DNA of 64,000 nt from Shinella daejeonensis (GTDB lineage Bacteria > Pseudomonadota > Alphaproteobacteria > Rhizobiales > Rhizobiaceae). This document shows, piece by piece, positions 18,319-28,712 of this stretch. The notes beneath the pieces were generated by a model. It made no database searches, was not told the DNA's origin, and saw only the letters and a program-made list of their open reading frames with translations. The stretch spans positions 1 to 64,000 of the forward strand of contig NZ_JAHWXY010000009.1 of assembly GCF_024281235.1 (NCBI RefSeq), given 5' to 3'. Position 1 is the first letter of the stretch. Every line of letters begins with the position of its first letter. Both the position numbers and the translations under genes were made by a program.

Positions 18319-19134
18319 TTATTCGCTATCGGCGGAGCGTAGGCGCTCGAGGGTCGGCATGGAGGTGATATTGTAACCGGCGTCCACATAATGGATTTCG
18401 CCGGTGACGCCGCTCGACAGGTCGGAGAGCAGATAGAGCGCCGAACTGCCGACGTCCTCGATGGTGACGGTGCGGCGCAGCGGCGCGTTCTTCTGCTGCC
18501 AGGACAGCATCGCGCGGGCGTCCGAAATGCCGGCGCCGGCGAGCGTGCGGATCGGCCCGGCCGAAATGGCATTGATGCGAATGCCGCGCGGGCCGTAATC
18601 GCCGGCGAGATAGCGCACGGAAGCCTCCAGCGCGGCCTTGGCGACGCCCATGACGTTGTAGTTCGGCATGAGTCGGACGGAGCCGCCATAGGTCAGCGTC
18701 AGCATCGTGCCGCCGTCTTCCATCAGTTCGGCCGCCCGCTTGGCGATTTCCGTGAAGGAGAAGCAGGAGATGACCATGGTGCGCGTGAAATTGTCGCGCG
18801 TCGTGTCCGCGTAAAGGCCTTTCAGCTCGTTCTTGTCGGAAAAGCCGATGGCGTGCACGATGAAATCGAGCTTGCCCCATTTTTCCCGGATCGTCGCGAT
18901 GGCGGCGTCGACCGAGGCGATGTCCTCGACGTCGCAGGGCAGGATGAAATCCGAGCCGAGTTCTGCGGCGAGCGGCTTCACCCGCTTGCCGAGCGCCTCG
19001 CCCTGATAGGTGAAGGCGAGTTCGGCGCCCTGCGAGGCGAGCTTCTGGGCGATGCCCCAGGCGATGGAGTGATTGTTCGCGACCCCCATGATGAGGCCGC
19101 GCTTGCCGTTCATGATCCCCGTCATGTCTGTCAT
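18319..19134 (-). CDS. fabI: Enoyl-[acyl-carrier-protein] reductase (NADH)
   Basis: A 271-residue FabI of the short-chain dehydrogenase family. The cofactor segment [14 protein letters not shown] and the catalytic Y159-x6-K166 pair (YNVMGVAK) are present, as well as [22 protein letters not shown]. It performs the last reduction of each fatty acid elongation cycle and is the usual target of triclosan. Its ATG overlaps the fabB stop as ATGA, so it is translationally coupled as the third gene of fabA-fabB-fabI. Confidence 0.96.
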   Translation of the reverse strand: MTDMTGIMNGKRGLIMGVANNHSIAWGIAQKLASQGAELAFTYQGEALGKRVKPLAAELGSDFILPCDVEDIASVDAAIATIREKWGKLDFIVHAIGFSDKNELKGLYADTTRDNFTRTMVISCFSFTEIAKRAAELMEDGGTMLTLTYGGSVRLMPNYNVMGVAKAALEASVRYLAGDYGPRGIRINAISAGPIRTLAGAGISDARAMLSWQQKNAPLRRTVTIEDVGSSALYLLSDLSSGVTGEIHYVDAGYNITSMPTLERLRSADSE

Positions 19135-20354
19135 CCGTTGAAGCGCTGGAAAACCAGCGTGGCGTTGGTGCCGCCAAAACCGAAGGAATTGGAAAGAACC
19201 GTGTCGATCCGGGCATTGTCGATACGCTTGCGGACGATCGGAACCCCCTCGAATACCGGGTCGAGTTCGGTGATATGGGCGCTTTCGCCGATGAAGCCGG
19301 CCTGCATCATCAGGAGGCCGTAGATCGATTCCTGTACGCCGGCTGCGCCCAGCGAATGGCCGGTCAGCGACTTGGTCGACTGGACATGCGGGATACGGTC
19401 GCCGAAGACCTCGCGGATCGCCGCGATTTCCTTGGAGTCGCCGACCGGCGTCGAGGTGCCGTGCGTGTTGATATAGTCGATGTCCCCCTTCACCGTCGCG
19501 AGCGCCTGGCGCATGCAGCGCACCGCGCCCTCGCCGGAGGGGGCGACCATGTCGTAGCCGTCCGACGTCGCGCCATAGCCGACCAGTTCGGCGTAGATCT
19601 TCGCGCCGCGTGCACGTGCGTGTTCCAGTTCCTCCAGCACCAGAACGCCCGCGCCGCCGGCGATGGCGAAACCGTCGCGCGTCACATCGTAGGCGCGCGA
19701 GGCGGTGGCGGGCGTGTCGTTATGCTTCGACGTCATGGCGCCCATGGCGTCGAAGAGGTTCGACATGGTCCAGTCGAGATCCTCGTGGCCGCCCGCGAAC
19801 ATCAGGTCCTGCTTGCCCCATTGGATCATCTCCGCGGCATTGCCGATGCAATGCGCCGATGTGGAGCAGGCCGACGAGATCGAATAATTGACGCCGTGGA
19901 TCTTGAACCAGGTGGCGAGCGTCGCCGAGGCGGTGGACGACATGGCCTTCGGTACAGCAAAGGGGCCGATGCGCTTCGGCGAATTGTTCTTGAGCGTGAT
20001 GTCCGCCGCCTCGATCAGGGTGCGGGTCGAGGGGCCTCCGGAGCCCATGATGATGCCGGCACGCGGATTTTCGGCATAGTCGGCTTCCGTCAGGCCCGAG
20101 TCGGCGATCGCCTGCTTCATGGCCACATGGTTCCACGCTCCGCCCTGCGACAGGAAGCGGGCGGCGCGGCGGTCGACGAGGTCGCTGGTGTCGATATCCG
20201 GGGATCCCCAGACCTGGCAGCGGAAGCCGTGGTCGGCAAAATCCTGCGAGAAGCTGATGCCGGAGCGCGCGTCATGTAGCGACTGCGTCACTTCGTCCGC
20301 ATTGTTTCCGATGGAGGATACGACCCCGAGACCCGTAACGACGACCCGTCTCAT
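19131..20354 (-). CDS. fabB: Beta-ketoacyl-ACP synthase I
   Basis: A 407-residue FabB. It starts [16 protein letters not shown] and has the Cys-His-His catalytic set: C163 in [12 protein letters not shown], His in [11 protein letters not shown] and His in [12 protein letters not shown]. It elongates unsaturated acyl-ACP intermediates made by FabA. The ATG at 20354 was chosen from the family N-terminus; the frame is open further up but that overlaps fabA. It lies 53 bp after fabA and overlaps fabI by 4 bp. Confidence 0.96.
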   Translation of the reverse strand: MRRVVVTGLGVVSSIGNNADEVTQSLHDARSGISFSQDFADHGFRCQVWGSPDIDTSDLVDRRAARFLSQGGAWNHVAMKQAIADSGLTEADYAENPRAGIIMGSGGPSTRTLIEAADITLKNNSPKRIGPFAVPKAMSSTASATLATWFKIHGVNYSISSACSTSAHCIGNAAEMIQWGKQDLMFAGGHEDLDWTMSNLFDAMGAMTSKHNDTPATASRAYDVTRDGFAIAGGAGVLVLEELEHARARGAKIYAELVGYGATSDGYDMVAPSGEGAVRCMRQALATVKGDIDYINTHGTSTPVGDSKEIAAIREVFGDRIPHVQSTKSLTGHSLGAAGVQESIYGLLMMQAGFIGESAHITELDPVFEGVPIVRKRIDNARIDTVLSNSFGFGGTNATLVFQRFNG

Positions 20355-20407
20355 TGTGCTGACCTTTTCTAGAACTCTCTCATGTGAAGGCGGCCGGCGG
20401 CCGCCGT

Positions 20408-20923
20408 TCAGGCTGTCTTGTCCTTCGACAGGCCGACCCGCAGGTCGGTCGCCTGATAGATAAGCTCGCCGTCGGCCTTCAGCCAGCCGTCGGCCGTGCC
20501 GAGGACCAGCCGGCCGCGCAGGACGCGCTTGAAATCGATGCCGTACTCCAGGAGTTTCGTTTCCGGGCGGACCATGCCCTTGAACTTGACCTCGCCGGTC
20601 GACAGCGCCATGCCGCGCCCGGGCTCGCCGAGCCAGCCGAGAAAGAAGCCGGTCAATTGCCACATCCCGTCGAGGCCGAGGCAGCCCGGCATGATCGGGT
20701 TGCCCTGGAAATGACACGGGAAATACCAGTCATCGGGCGTGACGTCGTATTCGGCGCGGACATAGCCCTTGTCGAAAGCGCCGCCAGTCTCCGAGATATC
20801 CGTGATGCGATGGACCATCAACATCGGCGGGAGAGGAAGCTGCGCGTTGCCGGGTCCGAACAATTCGCCGCGCCCGCAGCGCAGGATTTCCTCATAGTTG
20901 AAGCTGGATTGCCTGGTTGTCAT
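20408..20923 (-). CDS. fabA: 3-hydroxydecanoyl-ACP dehydratase/isomerase
   Basis: A 171-residue FabA with the hot-dog fold. The catalytic residues are H71 ([13 protein letters not shown]) and D85 ([10 protein letters not shown]). It dehydrates 3-hydroxydecanoyl-ACP and isomerises the double bond, the entry to unsaturated fatty acids by the anaerobic route. First gene of the fabA-fabB-fabI operon, divergent from irr. Confidence 0.97.
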   Translation of the reverse strand: MTTRQSSFNYEEILRCGRGELFGPGNAQLPLPPMLMVHRITDISETGGAFDKGYVRAEYDVTPDDWYFPCHFQGNPIMPGCLGLDGMWQLTGFFLGWLGEPGRGMALSTGEVKFKGMVRPETKLLEYGIDFKRVLRGRLVLGTADGWLKADGELIYQATDLRVGLSKDKTA

Positions 20924-21238
20924 CTGGTTGTCTCGTCCCCGGTCTCTGGAAGCCCTGTCGGCTCTAGCTTTAGAACAGGATCGGGCCGAATTGAAGCACC
21001 CGGGCCATCCTCTTCATCGTCTTCCGGCCCCATGGGACCGGCGTCAATTCCGCAGTCCGCATACATGATGCTCTCCATGACAGCCAGAACAAAGTAACGG
21101 CTTTGCGGGAAAAGTCCCGGTTTTCCGCATGTTGCGCGTCTTTCTGCCGCTCCGATGCTATTGAATACCGCGACGGCAAAAGTTATATCACTTTCCTATG
21201 GATTATTGTTCAAGGCCCCAGGAGCGGACTTTTTGCCC
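20924..21238. other. fabA-irr divergent regulatory region
   Basis: A 315-bp interval between the divergent fabA operon and irr. Besides the irr promoter listed separately it holds a GCTTTAGAACAGG stretch at about 20968-20980, which matches only one arm of the rhizobial iron-control element, and a short GC-rich region. No gene with a ribosome binding site was seen. Confidence 0.5.
21161..21189 (+). promoter_or_regulatory. Predicted promoter of irr
   Basis: TTGAAT (21161-21166) and TATATC (21184-21189) separated by 17 bp fit a sigma-70 promoter. It would give a leader of about 43 nt before the irr ATG at 21239. Confidence 0.55.
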
Positions 21239-21661
21239 ATGACGCCTGTACATGAGATGCCGATCGAGGAGCGCCTGCGCTGCTCCGGCCTTCGACCGAC
21301 GCGCCAGCGGGTAGCGCTCGCCGACCTGTTGTTCGCCAAGGGAGATCGCCATCTGACGGTCGAGGAACTGCATGAGGAGGCGGTGGGCGCCGGCGTGCCC
21401 GTTTCGCTTGCCACCGTCTACAACACGCTGCATCAGTTCACCGAGGCCGGCATGATTCGCGTCCTGGCGGTGGAAAGCTCGAAAACCTATTTCGACACCA
21501 ATGTCTCCGATCATCACCATTTCTTCATCGAGGGCGAAAATCGCGTCCTCGACATTCCGGTGAGCAATATCGAGATCGGCAATCTGCCGCCGCCGCCCGA
21601 GGGCATGGAAATCGCCCATGTGGATGTGATCATCCGGCTGCGTCAGCGCAAGGGCGCCTGA
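21239..21661 (+). CDS. irr: Iron response regulator Irr (Fur family)
   Basis: A 140-residue Fur-family regulator. It has the Irr signature: RLRCSGLRPTRQRVALADLLF helix-turn-helix start, VSLATVYNTLHQFTEAG recognition helix and the HHH heme-binding motif at 92-94 (SDHHHFFIEGE). The N-terminal heme-regulatory Cys-Pro motif known from Bradyrhizobium Irr is absent, as in Rhizobium. Irr accumulates under iron limitation and represses iron-consuming genes while allowing uptake. The frame is open to 21155, but ATG at 21239 fits the promoter and the family length. It is adjacent to fabA, as in other rhizobia. Confidence 0.93.
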   Translation: MTPVHEMPIEERLRCSGLRPTRQRVALADLLFAKGDRHLTVEELHEEAVGAGVPVSLATVYNTLHQFTEAGMIRVLAVESSKTYFDTNVSDHHHFFIEGENRVLDIPVSNIEIGNLPPPPEGMEIAHVDVIIRLRQRKGA

Positions 21662-21665
21662 AGGC

Positions 21666-22301
21666 TCACATCACATCGTCGGGATGTCTTCCCGGCCGGG
21701 ACCGATAGGCGGGAAACCGCCAGCCGAATTTCAAGGTTCCGCCGCGCACCGCGAAGGCGACCGAAATCCCGAGACCGGCGGCCAGCCACAACGGACCGCC
21801 CATCGCCGTCGCCAGCGTGAACATGGCGGCGCCGGCAAGCGCGGCGGTGACGTAGATTTCCGGTCGCAGCAAGACGGAAGGCTCGCCGGCCAGCAGGTCG
21901 CGCAGGATCCCGCCGAAGGTGGCCGTCAGTACGCCGGTGGTGATCGCCACCGTCGGCGAGCCTGTCGCCGTCAGCCCCTTGGCCGCGCCCATGACACAAT
22001 AAGCCGAAACGCCCATCGCATCGAGCCACAGCAGGAGCCGGTAGCGCGATTCCACCCGGTGGGCGAGAAAATAGATGATGAGCGCAACGGCGGCGCAGAC
22101 GAGGAGATACGTCGGGTTCACAACCCAGAAGACCGGCGTCGCTCCCAGGACGACGTCGCGAAACGTACCGCCGCCGATGCCGGTCGTCGCCGCCAGAAAC
22201 AGGAAGCCGATAATGTCGAGCTGCTTGCGCGAGGCGGCCAGTGCGCCGGTGGCGGCGAAGATGGCGACGCCGGCATAATCGAGCAGTTCCAGGATCGGCA
22301 C
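21666..22301 (-). CDS. Trimeric intracellular cation (TRIC)-like channel protein, UPF0126
   Basis: A 211-residue membrane protein with seven predicted hydrophobic helices arranged as two similar halves. Each half carries the glycine-rich repeat motif: GIGGGTFRDVVLG in the first and ATFGGILRDLLAG in the second. These match the prokaryotic TRIC family (YadS/YicG, UPF0126), trimeric monovalent cation channels. The gene ends 4 bp from the end of irr and is convergent with it. A function in glycine uptake has been suggested for some relatives; nothing here decides it. Confidence 0.88.
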   Translation of the reverse strand: MPILELLDYAGVAIFAATGALAASRKQLDIIGFLFLAATTGIGGGTFRDVVLGATPVFWVVNPTYLLVCAAVALIIYFLAHRVESRYRLLLWLDAMGVSAYCVMGAAKGLTATGSPTVAITTGVLTATFGGILRDLLAGEPSVLLRPEIYVTAALAGAAMFTLATAMGGPLWLAAGLGISVAFAVRGGTLKFGWRFPAYRSRPGRHPDDVM

Positions 22302-22438
22302 GGTTTCCTCCCTCGGGCGGGCACAGCCCCGCGACAGCTTGCCGGCCTTAAATGATGCAGCCGCGCGGCCGGACGCAGAATCAGCCGCGATCTACCCGCC
22401 GATAATGACCGAAACGCCCGTCATGGAAAGGTTGTGCG

Positions 22439-22912
22439 ATGATCATCCGCATCAGTTTGTTCGCGACGCTCGCTTTTTCACTCCTGATCGCCAGCCTGCC
22501 GGCCGGCGCCGCAGAGATCCTTCCCGATCCGGTCGCCAGGGAGAAGGCCGGCGTGGCGGAGCGCTGCAAACAGGCGTTCTACGGCCGGGATTTCGTCGAG
22601 GAGATCGATTTCAACAATGACGGGCTGGCCGATGTCATCACCAATCTCGGCGCGGTCAATTGCGATGGCGTTCCGGGTGGACTTTGCGGCAATGTCGGCT
22701 GCCCGCACAATTTCTACATCCGTGTCGCGGAAGGCGGCTATTTCCTGGCGGCAAGCGCCGATCTCTATGGCTACACGTTGAAGAAGCGCTATGGCAACAA
22801 GGTGCTGGAACTGCGCGCCAATGCTGCCAGCTGCGGCCGCGACGACAGCGACTATTGCATGATGACGATCCGGGTCCGCGGCACGCGCTTCGAAACCATC
22901 TCGAAGAAATAG
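22439..22912 (+). CDS. Secreted hypothetical protein with a calcium-loop-like motif
   Basis: A 157-residue protein with a clear signal peptide (cleavage near SLPAGAAE). The mature part has six cysteines spread along the chain and one DFNNDGLADVI segment that resembles the DxNxDGxxD calcium loop of dockerin, EF-hand or FG-GAP proteins. The middle part (VNCDGVPGGLCGNVGCPHNFYI) looks like a small disulfide-linked domain. I do not recognise a family name. It is monocistronic and probably periplasmic. Confidence 0.75.
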   Translation: MIIRISLFATLAFSLLIASLPAGAAEILPDPVAREKAGVAERCKQAFYGRDFVEEIDFNNDGLADVITNLGAVNCDGVPGGLCGNVGCPHNFYIRVAEGGYFLAASADLYGYTLKKRYGNKVLELRANAASCGRDDSDYCMMTIRVRGTRFETISKK

Positions 22913-23008
22913 GCAGGTCCCGCGTCGGGGGCGATTGCGGCCGGCAATCCCGTTGCTCCAGGCGGTTCCCGGTGCAAGACCGGGTCTCCTGCTTTCGCAG
23001 GCGTTGCT

Positions 23009-23803
23009 TTAATCGTCCGGAAACAGCGCATCCGTGCGGCCCGCGAGATAGTAGACAAGGAGGCCGGTCCATTCCCGCAGGGCCGTCGTGGTGAGCTGGC
23101 TGTTGGTCGAGGGTTGCGTAAAATCGAACCCGATGCCGGTGCGGCCGGTCGTCCGGTAGTCGGTGGGCCAGGGATGCACGGTCAGTCCCTGTCGCCGGAA
23201 GAGCCCGATCGAACGCGGCATGTGGAACGCCGAGGTGACGAGCAGGCAGTCGCGAAGACCCTCCTGCTCCAGCAGGGCCTTCGTATTGGCGACGTTCTCG
23301 AAGGTCGTGCGGGACCGCGTTTCGAGGAGCAGCCGGTCGCGGGAAACGCCGAAGGTCTCGAAGAACCGTGCGGAGACGGCGGCGTCGGCTTCGTAAGAGC
23401 CGCTGAAGGAACCGTCGCCCCCCGACACGAGAATGCGGGCTTGCGGCAGGTCCCGGGCAAGGCGCAGCGTCTCGATGAAACGGTCTCCCGCCTGGTTCGT
23501 CTCGAAGCCTCCGCGCGCGGCGATCACCGCCGCCTCGATGCCGCCACCCAGCAGGATGATGCAGGCGGCGCCGTCTTCCGGCAGGGCCGCGCGGGCGATC
23601 CGATCCTCCAGCCGTTGCAGCAGCACCGGGCCGGTGGTGGTAAAAAGGGTGAGAAAAAGAACGACAGCGGCGACGAGTGATGCCGCAGTGCGCAGGCGTT
23701 TGAACCCCAGAAGCCCGGCCAGCATGCCGGCGACGAGCAGAAGAAGCGTCAGCGATAGCGGCTGCGCCAGGAGCCAGACGATTTTCGATGCGTAGTAAAC
23801 CAC
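23009..23803 (-). CDS. YdcF/ElyC-like membrane protein (DUF218)
   Basis: A 264-residue protein. Two N-terminal transmembrane helices (about 10-32 and 38-58) precede a DUF218 domain with IILLGGGIEAA, ILVSGGDGSFSG and the conserved LLVTSAFHMPRSIGLFR motif. ElyC and SanA relatives affect cell-envelope and peptidoglycan precursor metabolism. The gene begins with GTG at 23803 behind a GGAGGG ribosome binding site. It is 135 bp downstream of tRNA-Ala on the same strand. Confidence 0.87.
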   Translation of the reverse strand: MVYYASKIVWLLAQPLSLTLLLLVAGMLAGLLGFKRLRTAASLVAAVVLFLTLFTTTGPVLLQRLEDRIARAALPEDGAACIILLGGGIEAAVIAARGGFETNQAGDRFIETLRLARDLPQARILVSGGDGSFSGSYEADAAVSARFFETFGVSRDRLLLETRSRTTFENVANTKALLEQEGLRDCLLVTSAFHMPRSIGLFRRQGLTVHPWPTDYRTTGRTGIGFDFTQPSTNSQLTTTALREWTGLLVYYLAGRTDALFPDD

Positions 23804-23938
23804 CCGTCCCTCCGTCCGTTCCGGCGCGCCCTCGCCACCCGCCGCCTCAGGAAGACCTCCGATGGCACATCGAAGGCACCGGCGATAGAGCCCGGGCGAT
23901 TATCAGGAAAGAATCGGAAGCGGATGTCAGGAGAAATT

Positions 23939-24014
<76 letters not shown>

Positions 24015-24157
24015 ACGTCGGGTCCGGCGGAGCCGGTGTCCGGGAACCGAGGCGTTGCGCCTTCGGTGAGCGGGTTCATACTTGCGCTTCTCCAGGATGG
24101 CAAGCCCCAAATTGCATTCCGGCCGATTTATTTGAAATCAGCCGGAAATTCATGGTC

Positions 24158-24550
24158 TTAAGTCTCGTCGTCGTCACCGGTCACGCCGATGAGATCGCTC
24201 ATGTCGGTATCGTCCTCGTCCTCGTCCTGCTCGAGGAAGGTGTCGTCGTCGTCGCCGTCGATCTCGACGTCGTCGTCGTCCCCAAGATCGGGCAGCGCCT
24301 CATCGCCGCTCGCTTCCTCGTCGGCTTCCTCGAGGGAGACGAGCTCGACTTCGGTATTTTCTGCGTCGACCTCGTTGACATCCTCTTCCTCGGCCTTTTC
24401 GAGGACCGCGGCAGCCGACGTCTCCTCGAAGAAGGAGAGCGGATAGGACTTGCCGGTATAGGGGGAAACGATCGGGTCGCGGTTCAAGTCGTAGAACTTT
24501 TTGCCCGTTTCCGGATCGATGCGCTTGGTTCCGAGTTCCGGTTTTGCCAC
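24158..24550 (-). CDS. TIGR02300 (FYDLN acid) family protein
   Basis: A 130-residue protein of the alphaproteobacterial FYDLN-acid family. The conserved N-terminus contains LGTKRIDPETGKKFYDLNRDPIVSPYTG, followed by a long run of Asp and Glu (about residues 55-128). The role is unknown. GTG at 24550, eight bases after a GAGAGG site, fits better than the TTG at 24556. The DNA of the tail is rich in GTC/GAC codons and looks repetitive for that reason. It lies upstream of tRNA-Ala on the same strand. Confidence 0.88.
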   Translation of the reverse strand: MAKPELGTKRIDPETGKKFYDLNRDPIVSPYTGKSYPLSFFEETSAAAVLEKAEEEDVNEVDAENTEVELVSLEEADEEASGDEALPDLGDDDDVEIDGDDDDTFLEQDEDEDDTDMSDLIGVTGDDDET

Positions 24551-24788
24551 AGTCAAAGCCTCTCAGGGTGCCGGGCCGTGCCGGCAGGGCCGGGGATCCC
24601 GGCGCGTTGAACGGTAGAAGGATTCAGCCGGTCCCCTTAATCGTCTTGATCTTTCCTGTCAAAGCCAAACTTCAAGGGTTCCGCCGGCCGACCCGTCGCA
24701 ATGATTTGCAGGTGGAGGATGACGCTCCCTGTCCTTTGTGCTAGCAAGCGCCGGCCTCCCGGATCTCCGGTCCGCAAGCCGCCGATGA

Positions 24789-26812
<2,024 letters not shown>

Positions 26813-26840
26813 AACCAAGCCTGTCCCCGCGCCGGATCTG

Positions 26841-26915
26841 GCTGCCTTGAAGGCAGCGGACATGTGCCTGGTTCATCATCAACGCTAACCCCCGGCGCCC
26901 GTGTCCGAGTGACAC
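26841..26915 (+). promoter_or_regulatory. Stem-loops in the rpsA leader
   Basis: The cmk-rpsA spacer holds an 8-bp palindrome GCTGCCTT-G-AAGGCAGC (26841-26857) and a second small stem GTGTC/GACAC (26901-26915), which ends just before the CAGGAG ribosome binding site. E. coli S1 represses its own translation through leader hairpins, so these are candidates for a similar control. Structure and role are inferred. Confidence 0.4.
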
Positions 26916-26928
26916 ATCAGGAGTTTTC

Positions 26929-28635
26929 ATGTCTCAAGCAAACCCCACGCGCGAAGATTTCGCAGCCCTTCTGCAGGAATCCTTCGCCGTAAACGATCTC
27001 GCCGAAGGCTATGTCGCCAAGGGCCTGATCACCGCGATCGAAAAGGACGTCGCCATCGTCGACGTCGGCCTCAAGGTCGAAGGTCGCGTTCCGCTGAAGG
27101 AATTCGGTGCGAAGTCCAAGGATGGCACGCTCAAGGTCGGCGACGAAGTCGAAGTCTACGTCGAGCGCATCGAAAACGCGCTGGGCGAAGCTGTCCTGTC
27201 GCGCGAAAAGGCTCGCCGTGAGGAGAGCTGGGCCAAGCTCGAAGTCAAGTTCGAAGCCGGCGAACGCGTCGAAGGCGTCATTTTCAACCAGGTCAAGGGT
27301 GGCTTCACCGTCGATCTCGACGGCGCCGTCGCCTTCCTGCCGCGTTCGCAGGTCGACATCCGCCCGATCCGCGACGTCACGCCGCTCATGCACAACCCGC
27401 AGCCCTTCGAAATCCTCAAGATGGACAAGCGCCGCGGCAACATCGTCGTTTCGCGCCGTACGGTTCTCGAAGAGTCGCGCGCCGAGCAGCGCTCTGAAAT
27501 CGTCCAGAACCTTGAAGAAGGTCAGGTCGTCGACGGCGTCGTCAAGAACATCACCGATTACGGTGCGTTCGTCGACCTCGGCGGCATCGATGGCCTGCTG
27601 CACGTTACCGACATGGCCTGGCGCCGCGTCAACCATCCGTCGGAAATCCTGTCCATCGGCCAGTCGGTCAAGGTTCAGATCATCCGCATCAACCAGGAAA
27701 CCCACCGCATCTCGCTCGGCATGAAGCAGCTCGAGTCGGATCCGTGGGATGGCATCGGCACCAAGTACCCGACCGGCAAGAAGATTTCCGGCACGGTTAC
27801 GAACATCACCGATTATGGTGCCTTCGTGGAACTGGAGCCGGGCATCGAAGGCCTGATCCACATTTCCGAAATGTCCTGGACCAAGAAAAACGTCCACCCC
27901 GGCAAGATCCTGTCCACGAGCCAGGAAGTCGATGTGGTCGTCCTCGAAGTCGACCCGACGAAGCGCCGTATCTCGCTCGGTCTCAAGCAGACGCTGGAGA
28001 ACCCGTGGCAGGCATTCGCGCATGGCCATCCGGCCGGCACGGAAGTCGAAGGCGAAGTCAAGAACAAGACCGAGTTCGGCCTGTTCATCGGCCTCGAAGG
28101 CGACGTGGACGGCATGGTTCACCTCTCCGACCTCGACTGGAACCGTCCGGGCGAGCAGGTCATCGAGGAGTTCAACAAGGGCGACGTCGTCAAGGCCGTC
28201 GTTCTGGATGTGGACGTCGACAAGGAGCGCATCTCGCTCGGCATCAAGCAGCTCGGCCGCGATGCGGTTGGCGATGCTGCCGCTTCCGGAGACCTGCGCA
28301 AGAACGCTGTCGTGTCGGCCGAGGTCATTGCCGTCAACGATGGCGGCATTGAAGTGAGGCTGGTCAACCACGAGGACGTCACCTCGTTCGTTCGTCGCGC
28401 CGATCTGGCGCGCGACCGTGACGAGCAGCGTCCGGAGCGTTTCTCGGTCGGTCAGGTCATCGACGCCCGCGTCACCAACTTCTCGAAGAAGGATCGCAAG
28501 ATCCAGCTTTCGATCAAGGCGCTGGAAATCGCCGAAGAGAAGGAAGCCGTCGCGCAGTTCGGTTCGTCCGATTCGGGTGCGTCGCTCGGCGACATCCTCG
28601 GCGCGGCTCTGAAGAACCGCAACAACGCCGAGTAA
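26929..28635 (+). CDS. rpsA: 30S ribosomal protein S1
   Basis: A 568-residue S1 with six S1 (OB-fold) domains. The first two are the divergent ribosome-anchoring ones (about 20-180), the next four RNA-binding domains contain repeated 'NITDYGAFVDLGGIDGLLHVTDM'-like segments, the last of them weaker. It delivers mRNA to the 30S subunit. ATG at 26929 behind CAGGAG. It is ended by a strong terminator. Confidence 0.97.
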   Translation: MSQANPTREDFAALLQESFAVNDLAEGYVAKGLITAIEKDVAIVDVGLKVEGRVPLKEFGAKSKDGTLKVGDEVEVYVERIENALGEAVLSREKARREESWAKLEVKFEAGERVEGVIFNQVKGGFTVDLDGAVAFLPRSQVDIRPIRDVTPLMHNPQPFEILKMDKRRGNIVVSRRTVLEESRAEQRSEIVQNLEEGQVVDGVVKNITDYGAFVDLGGIDGLLHVTDMAWRRVNHPSEILSIGQSVKVQIIRINQETHRISLGMKQLESDPWDGIGTKYPTGKKISGTVTNITDYGAFVELEPGIEGLIHISEMSWTKKNVHPGKILSTSQEVDVVVLEVDPTKRRISLGLKQTLENPWQAFAHGHPAGTEVEGEVKNKTEFGLFIGLEGDVDGMVHLSDLDWNRPGEQVIEEFNKGDVVKAVVLDVDVDKERISLGIKQLGRDAVGDAAASGDLRKNAVVSAEVIAVNDGGIEVRLVNHEDVTSFVRRADLARDRDEQRPERFSVGQVIDARVTNFSKKDRKIQLSIKALEIAEEKEAVAQFGSSDSGASLGDILGAALKNRNNAE

Positions 28636-28660
28636 GCCTCGCTTGCATCGCCTTATGAAA

Positions 28661-28692
28661 AGCCCGCGGAGAGCAATCTCCGCGGGCTTTTT
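28661..28692 (+). terminator. Intrinsic terminator after rpsA
   Basis: A perfect 12-bp stem AGCCCGCGGAGA/TCTCCGCGGGCT with a GCAA tetraloop, five T residues after it and A residues before it, so it can act in both directions. It lies 25 bp after rpsA and also faces the end of the convergent gene at 28713. Confidence 0.9.
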
Positions 28693-28712
28693 CGTGGTCT
28701 GCTCCGGCCGCC

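Noticed and set aside
20968-20980. Possible Irr box (iron-control element) upstream of fabA
   Set aside because: Only one arm (TTTAGAA) matches; the symmetrical second arm is missing.
24158-24450. Apparent simple repeat rich in GTC/CTC triplets
   Set aside because: It is the coding sequence of the acidic tail of the FYDLN protein, an amino-acid composition effect and not a microsatellite or CRISPR.
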